Positions 22,801 to 40,800 of a DNA stretch of 64,000 nucleotides are shown here, piece after piece. The notes under the pieces were generated by a model. That model was given only the letters and a program-made list of their open reading frames with translations. It searched no databases and was not told the DNA's origin. The translations under genes were made by a program, and so were the position numbers. This DNA comes from Eledone cirrhosa. Its lineage: Eukaryota; Mollusca; Cephalopoda; Octopoda; Eledonidae. The first letter of the stretch is position 1; each line of letters starts with the position of its first letter. The DNA lies in NCBI GenBank assembly GCA_964016885.1, contig OZ024747.1, positions 2,273,262 through 2,337,261 on the forward strand, read 5' to 3'.

Positions 22801-25800
22801 TCCATCATCATCACCACCAACACTATAAACAACAATACTCCATCATCATCACCACCAACACTATAAACAACAACACTCCAGCATCATCATCACCAACACT
22901 ATAAACAACAACACTCCAGCATCATCATCATCACCAACACTATAAACAACAATACTCCATCATCATCACCACCAACACTATAAACAACAATACTCCATCA
23001 TCATCACCACCAACACTATAAACAACAATACTCCATCATCATCACCACCAACACTATAAACAACAATACTCCATCATCATCACCACCAACACTATAAACA
23101 ACAATACTCCATCATCATCACCACCAACACTATAAACAACAATACTCCATCATCATCACCACCAACACTATAAACAACAACACTCCAGCATCATCATCAC
23201 CAACACTATAAACAACAACACTCCAGCATCATCATCATCACCAACACTATAAACAACAATACTCCATCATCATCACCACCAACACTATAAACAACAATAC
23301 TCCATCATCATCACCACCAACACTATAAACAACAACACTCCATCATCATCATCACCAACACTATAAACAACAACACTCCAGCATCATCATCATCACCAAC
23401 ACTATAAACAACAATACTCCATCATCATCATCACCAACACTATAAACAACAATACTCCATCATCATCACCACCAACACTATAAACAACAATACTCCATCA
23501 TCATCACCACCAACACTATAAACAACAACACTCCAGCATCATCATCACCAACACTATAAACAACAACACTCCAGCATCATCATCATCACCAACACTATAA
23601 ACAACAATACTCCATCATCATCATCACCAACACTATAAACAACAATACTCCATCATCATCACCACCAACACTATAAACAACAATACTCCATCATCATCAT
23701 CACCAACACTATAAACAACAACACTCCAGCATCATCATCATCACCAACACTATAAACAACAACACTCCATCATCATCATCACCAACACTATAAACAACAA
23801 CACTCCAGCATCATCATCATCACCAACACTATAAACAACAATACTCCATCATCATCACCACCAACACTATAAACAACAACACTCCATCATCATCACCACC
23901 AACACTATAAACAACAATACTCCATCATCATCACCACCAACACTATAAACAACAATACTCCATCATCATCACCACCAACACTATAAACAACAATACTCCA
24001 TCATCATCACCACCAACACTATAAACAACAATACTCCATCATCATCACCACCAACACTATAAACAACAATACTCCATCATCATCATCACCAACACTATAA
24101 ACAACAATACTCCATCATCATCACCACCAACACTATAAACAACAATACTCCATCATCATCATCACCAACACTATAAACAACAATACTCCATCATCATCAT
24201 CACCAACACTATAAACAACAATACTCCATCATCATCATCAGCAACACTATAAACAACAATACTCCATCATCATCATCACCAACACTATAAACAACAATAC
24301 TCCATCATCATCATCAGCAACACTATAAACAACAATACTCCATCATCATCACCACCAACACTATAAACAACAATACTCCATCATCATCATCACCAACACT
24401 ATAAACAACAACACTCCAGCATCATCATCACCACCAACACTATAAACAACAATACTCCATCATCATCACCACCAACACCATAAACAACAATACTCCATCA
24501 TCATCATCAGCAACACTATAAACAACAATACTCCATCATCATCATCAGCAACACTATAAACAACAATACTCCATCATCATCACCACCAACACTATAAACA
24601 ACAATACTCCATCATCATCATCACCAACACTATAAACAACAATACTCCAGCATCATCATCACCACCAACACTATAAACAACAATACTCCATCATCATCAC
24701 CACCAACACTATAAACAACAATACTCCATCATCATCACCACCAACACTATAAACAACAATACTCCATCATCATCACCACCAACACTATAAACAACAATAC
24801 TCCATCATCATCACCACCAACACTATAAACAACAACACTCCATCATCATCATCACCACCAACACTATAAACAACAATACTCCATCATCATCATCAGCAAC
24901 ACTATAAACAACAATACTCCATCATCATCATCACCAACACTATAAACAACAATACTCCATCATCATCATCAGCAACACTATAAACAACAATACTCCATCA
25001 TCATCACCACCAACACTATAAACAACAATACTCCATCATCATCATCACCAACACTATAAACAACAATACTCCATCATCATCACCACCAACACTATAAACA
25101 ACAATACTCCATCATCATCATCAGCAACACTATAAACAACAATACTCCATCATCATCATCAGCAACACTATAAACAACAATACTCCATCATCATCACCAC
25201 CAACACTATAAACAACAATACTCCATCATCATCACCACCAACACTATAAACAACAACACTCCATCATCATCATCAGCAACACTATAAACAACAATACTCC
25301 ATCATCATCACCACCAACACTATAAACAACAATACTCCATCATCATCACCACCAACACTATAAACAACAATACTCCATCATCATCACCACCAACACTATA
25401 AACAACAATACTCCATCATCATCACCACCAACACTATAAACAACAACACTCCATCATCATCATCAGCAACACTATAAACAACAATACTCCATCATCATCA
25501 TCAGCAACACTATAAACAACAATACTCCATCATCATCACCACCAACACTATAAACAACAATACTCCATCATCATCATCAGCAACACTATAAACAACAATA
25601 CTCCATCATCATCATCACCAACACTATAAACAACAATACTCCATCATCATCACCACCAACACTATAAACAACAATACTCCATCATCATCACCACCAACAC
25701 TATAAACAACAATACTCCATCATCATCACCACCAACACTATAAACAACAACACTCCATCATCATCATCAGCAACACTATAAACAACAATACTCCATCATC

Positions 25801-28800
25801 ATCATCAGCAACACTATAAACAACAATACTCCATCATCATCACCACCAACACTATAAACAACAACACTCCATCATCATCATCACCACCAACACTATAAAC
25901 AACAATACTCCATCATCATCATCACCACCAACACTATAAACAACAATACTCCATCATCATCACCACCAACACTATAAACAACAATACTCCATCATCATCA
26001 CCACCAACACTATAAACAACAATACTCCATCATCATCACCACCAACACTATAAACAACAATACTCCATCATCATCACCACCAACACTATAAACAACAATA
26101 CTCCATCATCATCACCACCAACACTATAAACAACAACACTCCATCATCATCATCAGCAACACTATAAACAACAATACTCCATCATCATCATCAGCAACAC
26201 TATAAACAACAATACTCCATCATCATCACCACCAACACTATAAACAACAATACTCCATCATCATCACCACCAACACTATAAACAACAATACTCCATCATC
26301 ATCACCACCAACACTATAAACAACAACACTCCATCATCATCACCACCAACACTATAAACAACAATACTCCATCATCATCACCACCAACACTATAAACAAC
26401 AATACTCCATCATCATCACCACCAACACTATAAACAACAATACTCCATCATCATCACCACCAACACTATAAACAACAATACTCCATCATCATCACCACCA
26501 ACACTATAAACAACAATACTCCATCATCATCATCACCACCAACACTATAAACAACAATACTCCATCATCATCACCACCAACACTATAAACAACAATACTC
26601 CATCATCATCACCACCAACACTATAAACAACAATACTCCATCATCATCACCACCAACACTATAAACAACAATACTCCATCATCATCACCACCAACACTAT
26701 AAACAACAATACTCCATCATCATCATCAGCAACACTATAAACAACAATACTCCATCATCATCACCACCAACACTATAAACAACAATACTCCATCATCATC
26801 ACCACCAACACTATAAACAACAATACTCCATCATCATCACCACCAACACTATAAACAACAATACTCCATCATCATCATCAGCAACACTATAAACAACAAT
26901 ACTCCATCATCATCATCAGCAACACTATAAACAACAATACTCCATCATCATCACCACCAACACTATAAACAACAATACTCCATCATCATCACCACCAACA
27001 CTATAAACAACAATACTCCATCATCATCACCACCAACACTATAAACAACAATACTCCATCATCATCATCAGCAACACTATAAACAACAATACTCCATCAT
27101 CATCACCACCAACACTATAAACAACAATACTCCATCATCATCACCACCAACACTATAAACAACAATACTCCATCATCATCACCACCAACACTATAAACAA
27201 CAATACTCCATCATCATCACCACCAACACTATAAACAACAATACTCCATCATCATCATCAGCAACACTATAAACAACAATACTCCATCATCATCACCACC
27301 AACACTATAAACAACAATACTCCATCATCATCACCACCAACACTATAAACAACAATACTCCATCATCATCACCACCAACACTATAAACAACAATACTCCA
27401 TCATCATCACCACCAACACTATAAACAACAATACTCCATCATCATCACCACCAACACTATAAACAACAATACTCCATCATCATCATCACCAACACTATAA
27501 ACAACAATACTCCATCATCATCACCACCAACACTATAAACAACAATACTCCATCATCATCACCACCAACACTATAAACAACAATACTCCATCATCATCAC
27601 CACCAACACTATAAACAACAATACTCCATCATCATCACCACCAACACTATAAACAACAATACTCCATCATCATCACCACCAACACTATAAACAACAATAC
27701 TCCATCATCATCACCACCAACACTATAAACAACAATACTCCATCATCATCACCACCAACACTATAAACAACAATACTCCATCATCATCACCACCAACACT
27801 ATAAACAACAATACTCCATCATCATCACCACCAACACTATAAACAACAATACTCCATCATCATCACCACCAACACTATAAACAACAATACTCCATCATCA
27901 TCACCACCAACACTATAAACAACAATACTCCATCATCATCATCAGCAACACTATAAACAACAATACTCCATCATCATCACCACCAACACTATAAACAACA
28001 ATACTCCATCATCATCATCACCAACACTATAAACAACAACACTCAGCATCATCATCACCACCAACACTATAAACAACAATACTCCATCATCATCACCACC
28101 AACACTATAAACAACAATACTCCATCATCATCATCAGCCAACACTATAAACAACAATACTCCATCATCATCATCAGCAACACTATAAACAACAATACTCC
28201 ATCATCATCACCACCAACACTATAAACAACAATACTCCATCATCATCACCACCAACACTATAAACAACAATACTCCATCATCATCACCACCAACACTATA
28301 AACAACAATACTCCATCATCATCACCACAACACTATAAACAACAATACTCCATCATCATCACCACCAACACTATAAACAACAATACTCCATCATCATCAT
28401 CACCAACACTATAAACAACAATACTCCATCATCATCACCACCAACACTATAAACAACAATACTCCATCATCATCACCACCAACACTATAAACAACAATAC
28501 TCCATCATCATCACCACCAACACTATAAACAACAATACTCCATCATCATCACCACCAACACTATAAACAACAATACTCCATCATCATCATCAGCAACACT
28601 ATAAACAACAATACTCCATCATCATCACCACCAACACTATAAACAACAATACTCCATCATCATCACCACCAACACTATAAACAACAATACTCCATCATCA
28701 TCATCACCAACACTATAAACAACAACACTCCAGCATCATCATCACCACCAACACTATAAACAACAATACTCCATCATCATCACCACCAACACTATAAACA

Positions 28801-31800
28801 ACAATACTCCATCATCATCACCACCAACACTATAAACAACAATACTCCATCATCATCACCACCAACACTATAAACAACAATACTCCATCATCATCATCAG
28901 CAACACTATAAACAACAATACTCCATCATCATCACCACCAACACTATAAACAACAATACTCCATCATCATCACCACCAACACTATAAACAACAATACTCC
29001 ATCATCATCATCACCAACACTATAAACAACAACACTCCAGCATCATCATCACCACCAACACTATAAACAACAATACTCCATCATCATCACCACCAACACT
29101 ATAAACAACAATACTCCATCATCATCACCACCAACACTATAAACAACAATACTCCATCATCATCACCACCAACACTATAAACAACAATACTCCATCATCA
29201 TCACCACCAACACTATAAACAACAATACTCCATCATCATCACCACCAACACTATAAACAACAATACTCCATCATCATCACCACCAACACTATAAACAACA
29301 ATACTCCATCATCATCACCACCAACACTATAAACAACAATACTCCATCATCATCATCACCAACACTATAAACAACAACACTCCAGCATCATCATCACCAA
29401 CACTATAAACAACAATACTCCATCATCATCATCAGCAACACTATAAACAACAATACTCCATCATCATCATCACCAACACTATAAACAACAATACTCCATC
29501 ATCATCACCACCAACACTATAAACAACAATACTCCATCATCATCATCACCAACACTATAAACAACAACACTCCAGCATCATCATCACCACCAACACTATA
29601 AACAACAATACTCCATCATCATCACCACCAACACTATAAACAACAATACTCCATCATCATCATCAGCAACACTATAAACAACAATACTCCATCATCATCA
29701 TCACCAACACTATAAACAACAATACTCCATCATCATCACCACCAACACTATAAACAACAATACTCCATCATCATCATCACCAACACTATAAACAACAACA
29801 CTCCAGCATCATCATCACCACCAACACTATAAACAACAATACTCCATCATCATCATCAGCAACACTATAAACAACAATACTCCATCATCATCATCACCAA
29901 CACTATAAACAACAACACTCCAGCATCATCATCACCACCAACACTATAAACAACAATACTCCATCATCATCATCACCAACACTATAAACAACAATACTCC
30001 ATCATCATCATCAGCAACACTATAAACAACAATACTCCATCATCATCATCACCAACACTATAAACAACAACACTCCAGCATCATCATCACCACCAACACT
30101 ATAAACAACAATACTCCATCATCATCATCACCAACACTATAAACAACAATACTCCATCATCATCATCACCAACACTATAAACAACAACACTCCAGCATCA
30201 TCATCACCACCAACACTATAAACAACAATACTCCATCATCATCATCACCAACACTATAAACAACAATACTCCATCATCATCATCACCAACACTATAAACA
30301 ACAACACTCCAGCATCATCATCACCACCAACACTATAAACAACAATACTCCATCATCATCACCACCAACACTATAAACAACAATACTCCATCATCATCAC
30401 CACCAACACTATAAACAACAATACTCCATCATCATCATCACCAACACTATAAACAACAATACTCCATCATCATCACCACCAACACTATAAACAACAATAC
30501 TCCATCATCATCATCAGCAACACTATAAACAACAATACTCCATCATCATCATCACCAACACTATAAACAACAACACTCCAGCATCATCATCACCACCAAC
30601 ACTATAAACAACAATACTCCATCATCATCACCACCAACACTATAAACAACAATACTCCACCATCATCACCACCAACACTATAAACAACAATACTCCATCA
30701 TCATCATCAGCAACACTATAAACAACAATACTCCATCATCATCATCACCAACACTATAAACAACAACACTCCAGCATCATCATCACCACCAACACTATAA
30801 ACAACAATACTCCACCATCATCACCACCAACACTATAAACAACAATACTCCATCATCATCACCACCAACACTATAAACAACAATACTCCACCATCATCAC
30901 CACCAACACTATAAACAACAATACTCCATCATCATCATCACCAACACTATAAACAACAATACTCCATCATCATCACCACCAACACTATAAACAACAATAC
31001 TCCATCATCATCATCAGCAACACTATAAACAACAATACTCCATCATCATCATCACCAACACTATAAACAACAACACTCCAGCATCATCATCACCACCAAC
31101 ACTATAAACAACAATACTCCATCATCATCACCACCAACACTATAAACAACAATACTCCACCATCATCACCACCAACACTATAAACAACAATACTCCACCA
31201 TCATCACCACCAACACTATAAACAACAATACTCCATCATCATCACCACCAACACTATAAACAACAATACTCCACCATCATCACCACCAACACTATAAACA
31301 ACAATACTCCATCATCATCATCACCAACACTATAAACAACAATACTCCACCATCATCACCACCAACACTATAAACAACAATACTCCATCATCATCATCAG
31401 CAACACTATAAACAACAACACTCCATCATCATCATCAGCAACACTATAAACAACAATACTCCATCATCATCATCACCAACACTATAAACAACAATACTCC
31501 ATCATCATCATCACCAACACTATAAACAACAATACTCCATCATCATCATCACCAACACTATAAACAACAATACTCCATCATCATCATCAGCAACACTATA
31601 AACAACAATACTCCATCATCATCACCACCAACACTATAAACAACAATACTCCATCATCATCACCACCAACACTATAAACAACAATACTCCATCATCATCA
31701 TCACCAACACTATAAACAACAACACTCCAGCATCATCATCACCAACACTATAAACAACAATACTCCATCATCATCACCACCAACACTATAAACAACAACA

Positions 31801-34800
31801 CTCCAGCATCATCATCACCAACACTATAAACAACAACACTCCAGCATCATCATCACCAACACTATAAACAACAACACTCCAGCATCATCATCACCACCAA
31901 CACTATAAACAACAATACTCCATCATCATCATCACCAACACTATAAACAACAACACTCCAGCATCATCATCACCAACACTATAAACAACAATACTCCATC
32001 ATCATCACCACCAACACTATAAACAACAACACTCCAGCATCATCATCACCAACACTATAAACAACAACACTCCAGCATCATCATCACCAACACTATAAAC
32101 AACAACACTCCAGCATCATCATCACCACCAACACTATAAACAACAACACTCCAGCATCATCACCACCAACACTATAAACAACAACACTCCAGCATCATCA
32201 TCACCAACACTATAAACAACAACACTCCATCATCATCATCACCAACACTATAAACAACAACACTCCAGCATCATCATCACCACCAACACTATAAACAACA
32301 ATACTCCATCATCATCATCAGCAACACTATAAACAACAATACTCCATCATCATCATCACCAACACTATAAACAACAATACTCCATCATCATCACCACCAA
32401 CACTATAAACAACAATACTCCATCATCATCATCACCAACACTATAAACAACAACACTCCAGCATCATCATCACCAACACTATAAACAACAATACTCCATC
32501 ATCATCACCACCAACACTATAAACAACAATACTCCATCATCATCATCACCAACACTATAAACAACAACACTCCAGCATCATCATCACCACCAACACTATA
32601 AACAACAATACTCCATCATCATCATCAGCAACACTATAAACAACAATACTCCATCATCATCATCACCAACACTATAAACAACAATACTCCATCATCATCA
32701 TCACCAACACTATAAACAACAACACTCCAGCATCATCATCACCACCAACACTATAAACAACAATACTCCATCATCATCATCACCAACACTATAAACAACA
32801 ACACTCCAGCATCATCATCACCACCAACACTATAAACAACAATACTCCATCATCATCACCACCAACACTATAAACAACAATACTCCATCATCATCATCAC
32901 CAACACTATAAACAACAACACTCCAGCATCATCATCACCAACACTATAAACAACAATACTCCATCATCATCACCACCAACACTATAAACAACAACACTCC
33001 AGCATCATCATCACCAACACTATAAACAACAATACTCCATCATCATCACCACCAACACTATAAACAACAATACTCCATCATCATCACCACCAACACTATA
33101 AACAACAATACTCCATCATCATCATCACCAACACTATAAACAACAATACTCCATCATCATCACCACCAACACTATAAACAACAATACTCCATCATCATCA
33201 CCACCAACACTATAAACAACAATACTCCATCATCATCATCACCAACACTATAAACAACAACACTCCAGCATCATCATCACCACCAACACTATAAACAACA
33301 ATACTCCATCATCATCATCAGCAACACTATAAACAACAATACTCCATCATCATCATCACCAACACTATAAACAACAATACTCCATCATCATCACCACCAA
33401 CACTATAAACAACAATACTCCATCATCATCATCACCAACACTATAAACAACAACACTCCAGCATCATCATCACCAACACTATAAACAACAATACTCCATC
33501 ATCATCACCACCAACACTATAAACAACAATACTCCATCATCATCATCACCAACACTATAAACAACAATACTCCATCATCATCACCACCAACACTATAAAC
33601 AACAATACTCCATCATCATCATCACCAACACTATAAACAACAATACTCCATCATCATCACCACCAACACTATAAACAACAATACTCCATCATCATCACCA
33701 CCAACACTATAAACAACAATACTCCATCATCATCACCACCAACACTATAAACAACAATACTCCATCATCATCATCACCAACACTATAAACAACAATACTC
33801 CATCATCATCACCACCAACACTATAAACAACAATACTCCATCATCATCATCACCAACACTATAAACAACAATACTCCATCATCATCACCACCAACACTAT
33901 AAACAACAATACTCCATCATCATCATCACCAACACTATAAACAACAATACTCCATCATCATCACCACCAACACTATAAACAACAATACTCCATCATCATC
34001 ATCACCAACACTATAAACAACAATACTCCATCATCATCATCACCAACACTATAAACAACAACACTCCAGCATCATCATCACCACCAACACTATAAACAAC
34101 AATACTCCATCATCATCACCACCAACACTATAAACAACAACACTCCAGCATCATCATCAGCAACACTATAAACAACAATACTCCATCATCATCACCACCA
34201 ACACTATAAACAACAACACTCCAGCATCATCATCAGCAACACTATAAACAACAATACTCCATCATCATCACCACCAACACTATAAACAACAATACTCCAT
34301 CATCATCATCACCAACACTATAAACAACAATACTCCATCATCATCACCACCAACACTATAAACAACAATACTCCATCATCATCATCACCAACACTATAAA
34401 CAACAATACTCCATCATCATCATCACCAACACTATAAACAACAATACTCCATCATCATCATCAGCAACACTATAAACAACAATACTCCATCATCATCATC
34501 ACCAACACTATAAACAACAACACTCCAGCATCATCATCACCACCAACACTATAAACAACAATACTCCATCATCATCACCACCAACACTATAAACAACAAC
34601 ACTCCAGCATCATCATCAGCAACACTATAAACAACAAATACTCCATCATCATCACCACCAACACTATAAACAACAATACTCCATCATCATCATCACCAAC
34701 ACTATAAACAACAATACTCCATCATCATCACCACCAACACTATAAACAACAATACTCCATCATCATCATCACCAACACTATAAACAACAATACTCCATCA

Positions 34801-37800
34801 TCATCACCACCAACACTATAAACAACAATACTCCATCATCATCATCACCAACACTATAAACAACAACACTCCAGCATCATCATCACCACCAACACTATAA
34901 ACAACAATACTCCATCATCATCACCACCAACACTATAAACAACAACACTCCAGCATCATCATCAGCAACACTATAAACAACAATACTCCATCATCATCAC
35001 CACCAACACTATAAACAACAACACTCCAGCATCATCATCACCACCAACACTATAAACAACAATACTCCATCATCATCATCACCAACACTATAAACAACAA
35101 TACTCCATCATCATCACCACCAACACTATAAACAACAATACTCCATCATCATCACCACCAACACTATAAACAACAACACTCCAGCATCATCATCAGCAAC
35201 ACTATAAACAACAATACTCCATCATCATCATCAGCAACACTATAAACAACAACACTCCAGCATCATCATCAGCAACACTATAAACAACAATACTCCATCA
35301 TCATCATCAGCAACACTATAAACAACAATACTCCATCATCATCACCACCAACACTATAAACAACAATACTCCATCATCATCATCACCAACACTATAAACA
35401 ACAATACTCCATCATCATCACCACCAACACTATAAACAACAATACTCCATCATCATCACCACCAACACTATAAACAACAACACTCCAGCATCATCATCAG
35501 CAACACTATAAACAACAATACTCCATCATCATCACCACCAACACTATAAACAACAACACTCCAGCATCATCATCACCACCAACACTATAAACAACAATAC
35601 TCCATCATCATCATCACCAACACTATAAACAACAATACTCCATCATCATCACCACCAACACTATAAACAACAATACTCCATCATCATCATCACCAACACT
35701 ATAAACAACAATACTCCATCATCATCACCACCAACACTATAAACAACAATACTCCATCATCATCACCACCAACACTATAAACAACAACACTCCAGCATCA
35801 TCATCAGCAACACTATAAACAACAATACTCCATCATCATCACCACCAACACTATAAACAACAACACTCCAGCATCATCATCAGCAACACTATAAACAACA
35901 ATACTCCATCATCATCATCACCAACACTATAAACAACAATACTCCATCATCATCACCACCAACACTATAAACAACAATACTCCATCATCATCATCACCAA
36001 CACTATAAACAACAATACTCCATCATCATCACCACCAACACTATAAACAACAATACTCCATCATCATCACCACCAACACTATAAACAACAACACTCCAGC
36101 ATCATCATCAGCAACACTATAAACAACAATACTCCATCATCATCACCACCAACACTATAAACAACAACACTCCATCATCATCATCACCAACACTATAAAC
36201 AACAATACTCCATCATCATCACCACCAACACTATAAACAACAACACTCCAGCATCATCATCAGCAACACTATAAACAACAATACTCCATCATCATCACCA
36301 CCAACACTATAAACAACAACACTCCAGCATCATCATCACCACCAACACTATAAACAACAATACTCCATCATCATCATCACCAACACTATAAACAACAATA
36401 CTCCATCATCATCACCACCAACACTATAAACAACAATACTCCATCATCATCATCACCAACACTATAAACAACAATACTCCATCATCATCACCACCAACAC
36501 TATAAACAACAATACTCCATCATCATCACCACCAACACTATAAACAACAACACTCCAGCATCATCATCAGCAACACTATAAACAACAATACTCCATCATC
36601 ATCACCACCAACACTATAAACAACAATACTCCATCATCATCACCACCAACACTATAAACAACAATACTCCATCATCATCATCACCAACACTATAAACAAC
36701 AACACTCCAGCATCATCATCACCACCAACACTATAAACAACAATACTCCATCATCATCATCACCAACACTATAAACAACAACACTCCAGCATCATCATCA
36801 CCACCAACACTATAAACAACAATACTCCATCATCATCACCACCAACACTATAAACAACAATACTCCATCATCATCACCACCAACACTATAAACAACAACA
36901 CTCCAGCATCATCATCAGCAACACTATAAACAACAATACTCCATCATCATCACCACCAACACTATAAACAACAATACTCCATCATCATCACCACCAACAC
37001 TATAAACAACAATACTCCATCATCATCACCACCAACACTATAAACAACAATACTCCATCATCATCACCACCAACACTATAAACAACAATACTCCATCATC
37101 ATCACCACCAACACTATAAACAACAATACTCCATCATCATCATCACCAACACTATAAACAACAACACTCCAGCATCATCATCATCAGCAACACTATAAAC
37201 AACAACACTCCATCATCATCATCACCAACACTATAAACAACAATACTCCATCATCATCACCACCAACACTATAAACAACAATACTCCATCATCATCATCA
37301 CCAACACTATAAACAACAACACTCCAGCATCATCATCATCACCAACACTATAAACAACAACACTCCATCATCATCATCACCAACACTATAAACAACAATA
37401 CTCCATCATCATCACCACCAACACTATAAACAACAATACTCCAGCATCATCACCACCAACACTATAAACAACAATACTCCATCATCATCATCACCAACAC
37501 TATAAACAACAACACTCCAGCATCATCATCACCACCAACACTATAAACAACAATACTCCATCATCATCATCACCAACACTATAAACAACAACACTCCAGC
37601 ATCATCATCATCACCAACACTATAAACAACAATACTCCATCATCATCACCACCAACACTATAAACAACAATACTCCATCATCATCATCAGCAACACTATA
37701 AACAACAATACTCCATCATCATCACCACCAACACTATAAACAACAATACTCCATCATCATCACCACCAACACTATAAACAACAATACTCCATCATCATCA

Positions 37801-40800
37801 TCACCAACACTATAAACAACAACACTCCAGCATCATCATCACCACCAACACTATAAACAACAATACTCCATCATCATCATCAGCAACACTATAAACAACA
37901 ATACTCCATCATCATCACCACCAACACTATAAACAACAATACTCCATCATCATCACCACCAACACTATAAACAACAATACTCCATCATCATCACCACCAA
38001 CACTATAAACAACAATACTCCATCATCATCACCACCAACACTATAAACAACAATACTCCATCATCATCATCACCAACACTATAAACAACAATACTCCATC
38101 ATCATCATCACCAACACTATAAACAACAATACTCCATCATCATCATCAGCAACACTATAAACAACAATACTCCATCATCATCATCACCAACACTATAAAC
38201 AACAATACTCCATCATCATCATCAGCAACACTATAAACAACAATACTCCAGCATCATCACCACCAACACTATAAACAACAATACTCCATCATCATCATCA
38301 CCAACACTATAAACAACAATACTCCATCATCATCATCAGCAACACTATAAACAACAATACTCCATCATCATCATCAGCAACACTATAAACAACAATACTC
38401 CAGCATCATCACCACCAACACTATAAACAACAATACTCCATCATCATCATCACCAACACTATAAACAACAATACTCCATCATCATCATCAGCAACACTAT
38501 AAACAACAATACTCCATCATCATCACCACCAACACTATAAACAACAATACTCCATCATCATCACCACCAACACTATAAACAACAATACTCCATCATCATC
38601 ATCACCAACACTATAAACAACAATACTCCATCATCATCATCAGCAACACTATAAACAACAATACTCCAGCATCATCACCACCAACACTATAAACAACAAT
38701 ACTCCATCATCATCATCACCAACACTATAAACAACAATACTCCATCATCATCATCAGCAACACTATAAACAACAATACTCCATCATCATCACCACCAACA
38801 CTATAAACAACAATACTCCATCATCATCACCACCAACACTATAAACAACAATACTCCATCATCATCACCACCAACACTATAAACAACAATACTCCATCAT
38901 CATCATCACCAACACTATAAACAACAATACTCCATCATCATCATCACCAACACTATAAACAACAATACTCCATCATCATCACCACCAACACTATAAACAA
39001 CAATACTCCATCATCATCATCAGCAACACTATAAACAACAATACTCCATCATCATCACCACCAACACTATAAACAACAATACTCCAGCATCATCACCACC
39101 AACACTATAAACAACAATACTCCATCATCATCACCACCAACACTATAAACAACAATACTCCATCATCATCACCACCAACACTATAAACAACAATACTCCA
39201 TCATCATCACCACCAACACTATAAACAACAATACTCCATCATCATCACCACCAACACTATAAACAACAATACTCCATCATCATCATCAGCAACACTATAA
39301 ACAACAATACTCCATCATCATCACCACCAACACTATAAACAACAATACTCCATCATCATCACCACCAACACTATAAACAACAATACTCCATCATCATCAT
39401 CACCAACACTATAAACAACAATACTCCATCATCATCATCACCAACACTATAAACAACAATACTCCATCATCATCACCACCAACACTATAAACAACAATAC
39501 TCCAGCATCATCACCACCAACACTATAAACAACAATACTCCATCATCATCATCACCAACACTATAAACAACAATACTCCATCATCATCATCACCAACACT
39601 ATAAACAACAATACTCCATCATCATCATCAGCAACACTATAAACAACAATACTCCATCATCATCATCACCAACACTATAAACAACAATACTCCATCATCA
39701 TCACCACCAACACTATAAACAACAACACTCCAGCATCATCATCATCACCAACACTATAAACAACAACACTCCATCATCATCATCACCAACACTATAAACA
39801 ACAATACTCCATCATCATCACCACCAACACTATAAACAACAATACTCCAGCATCATCACCACCAACACTATAAACAACAATACTCCATCATCATCATCAC
39901 CAACACTATAAACAACAACACTCCAGCATCATCATCACCACCAACACTATAAACAACAATACTCCATCATCATCATCACCAACACTATAAACAACAACAC
40001 TCCAGCATCATCATCATCACCAACACTATAAACAACAACACTCCATCATCATCACCACCAACACTATAAACAACAATACTCCATCATCATCATCACCAAC
40101 ACTATAAACAACAATACTCCATCATCATCATCACCAACACTATAAACAACAATACTCCATCATCATCACCACCAACACTATAAACAACAATACTCCATCA
40201 TCATCATCACCAACACTATAAACAACAATACTCCATCATCATCACCACCAACACTATAAACAACAATACTCCATCATCATCATCACCAACACTATAAACA
40301 ACAATACTCCATCATCATCATCACCAACACTATAAACAACAATACTCCATCATCATCACCACCAACACTATAAACAACAATACTCCATCATCATCATCAC
40401 CAACACTATAAACAACAATACTCCATCATCATCACCACCAACACTATAAACAACAACACTCCATCATCATCACCACCAACACTATAAACAACAATACTCC
40501 ATCATCATCACCACCAACACTATAAACAACAACACTCCAGCATCATCATCACCACCAACACTATAAACAACAATACTCCATCATCATCATCACCAACACT
40601 ATAAACAACAACACTCCAGCATCATCATCACCACCAACACTATAAACAACAATACTCCATCATCATCATCACCAACACTATAAACAACAATACTCCATCA
40701 TCATCACCACCAACACTATAAACAACAATACTCCATCATCATCACCACCAACACTATAAACAACAATACTCCATCATCATCATCACCAACACTATAAACA

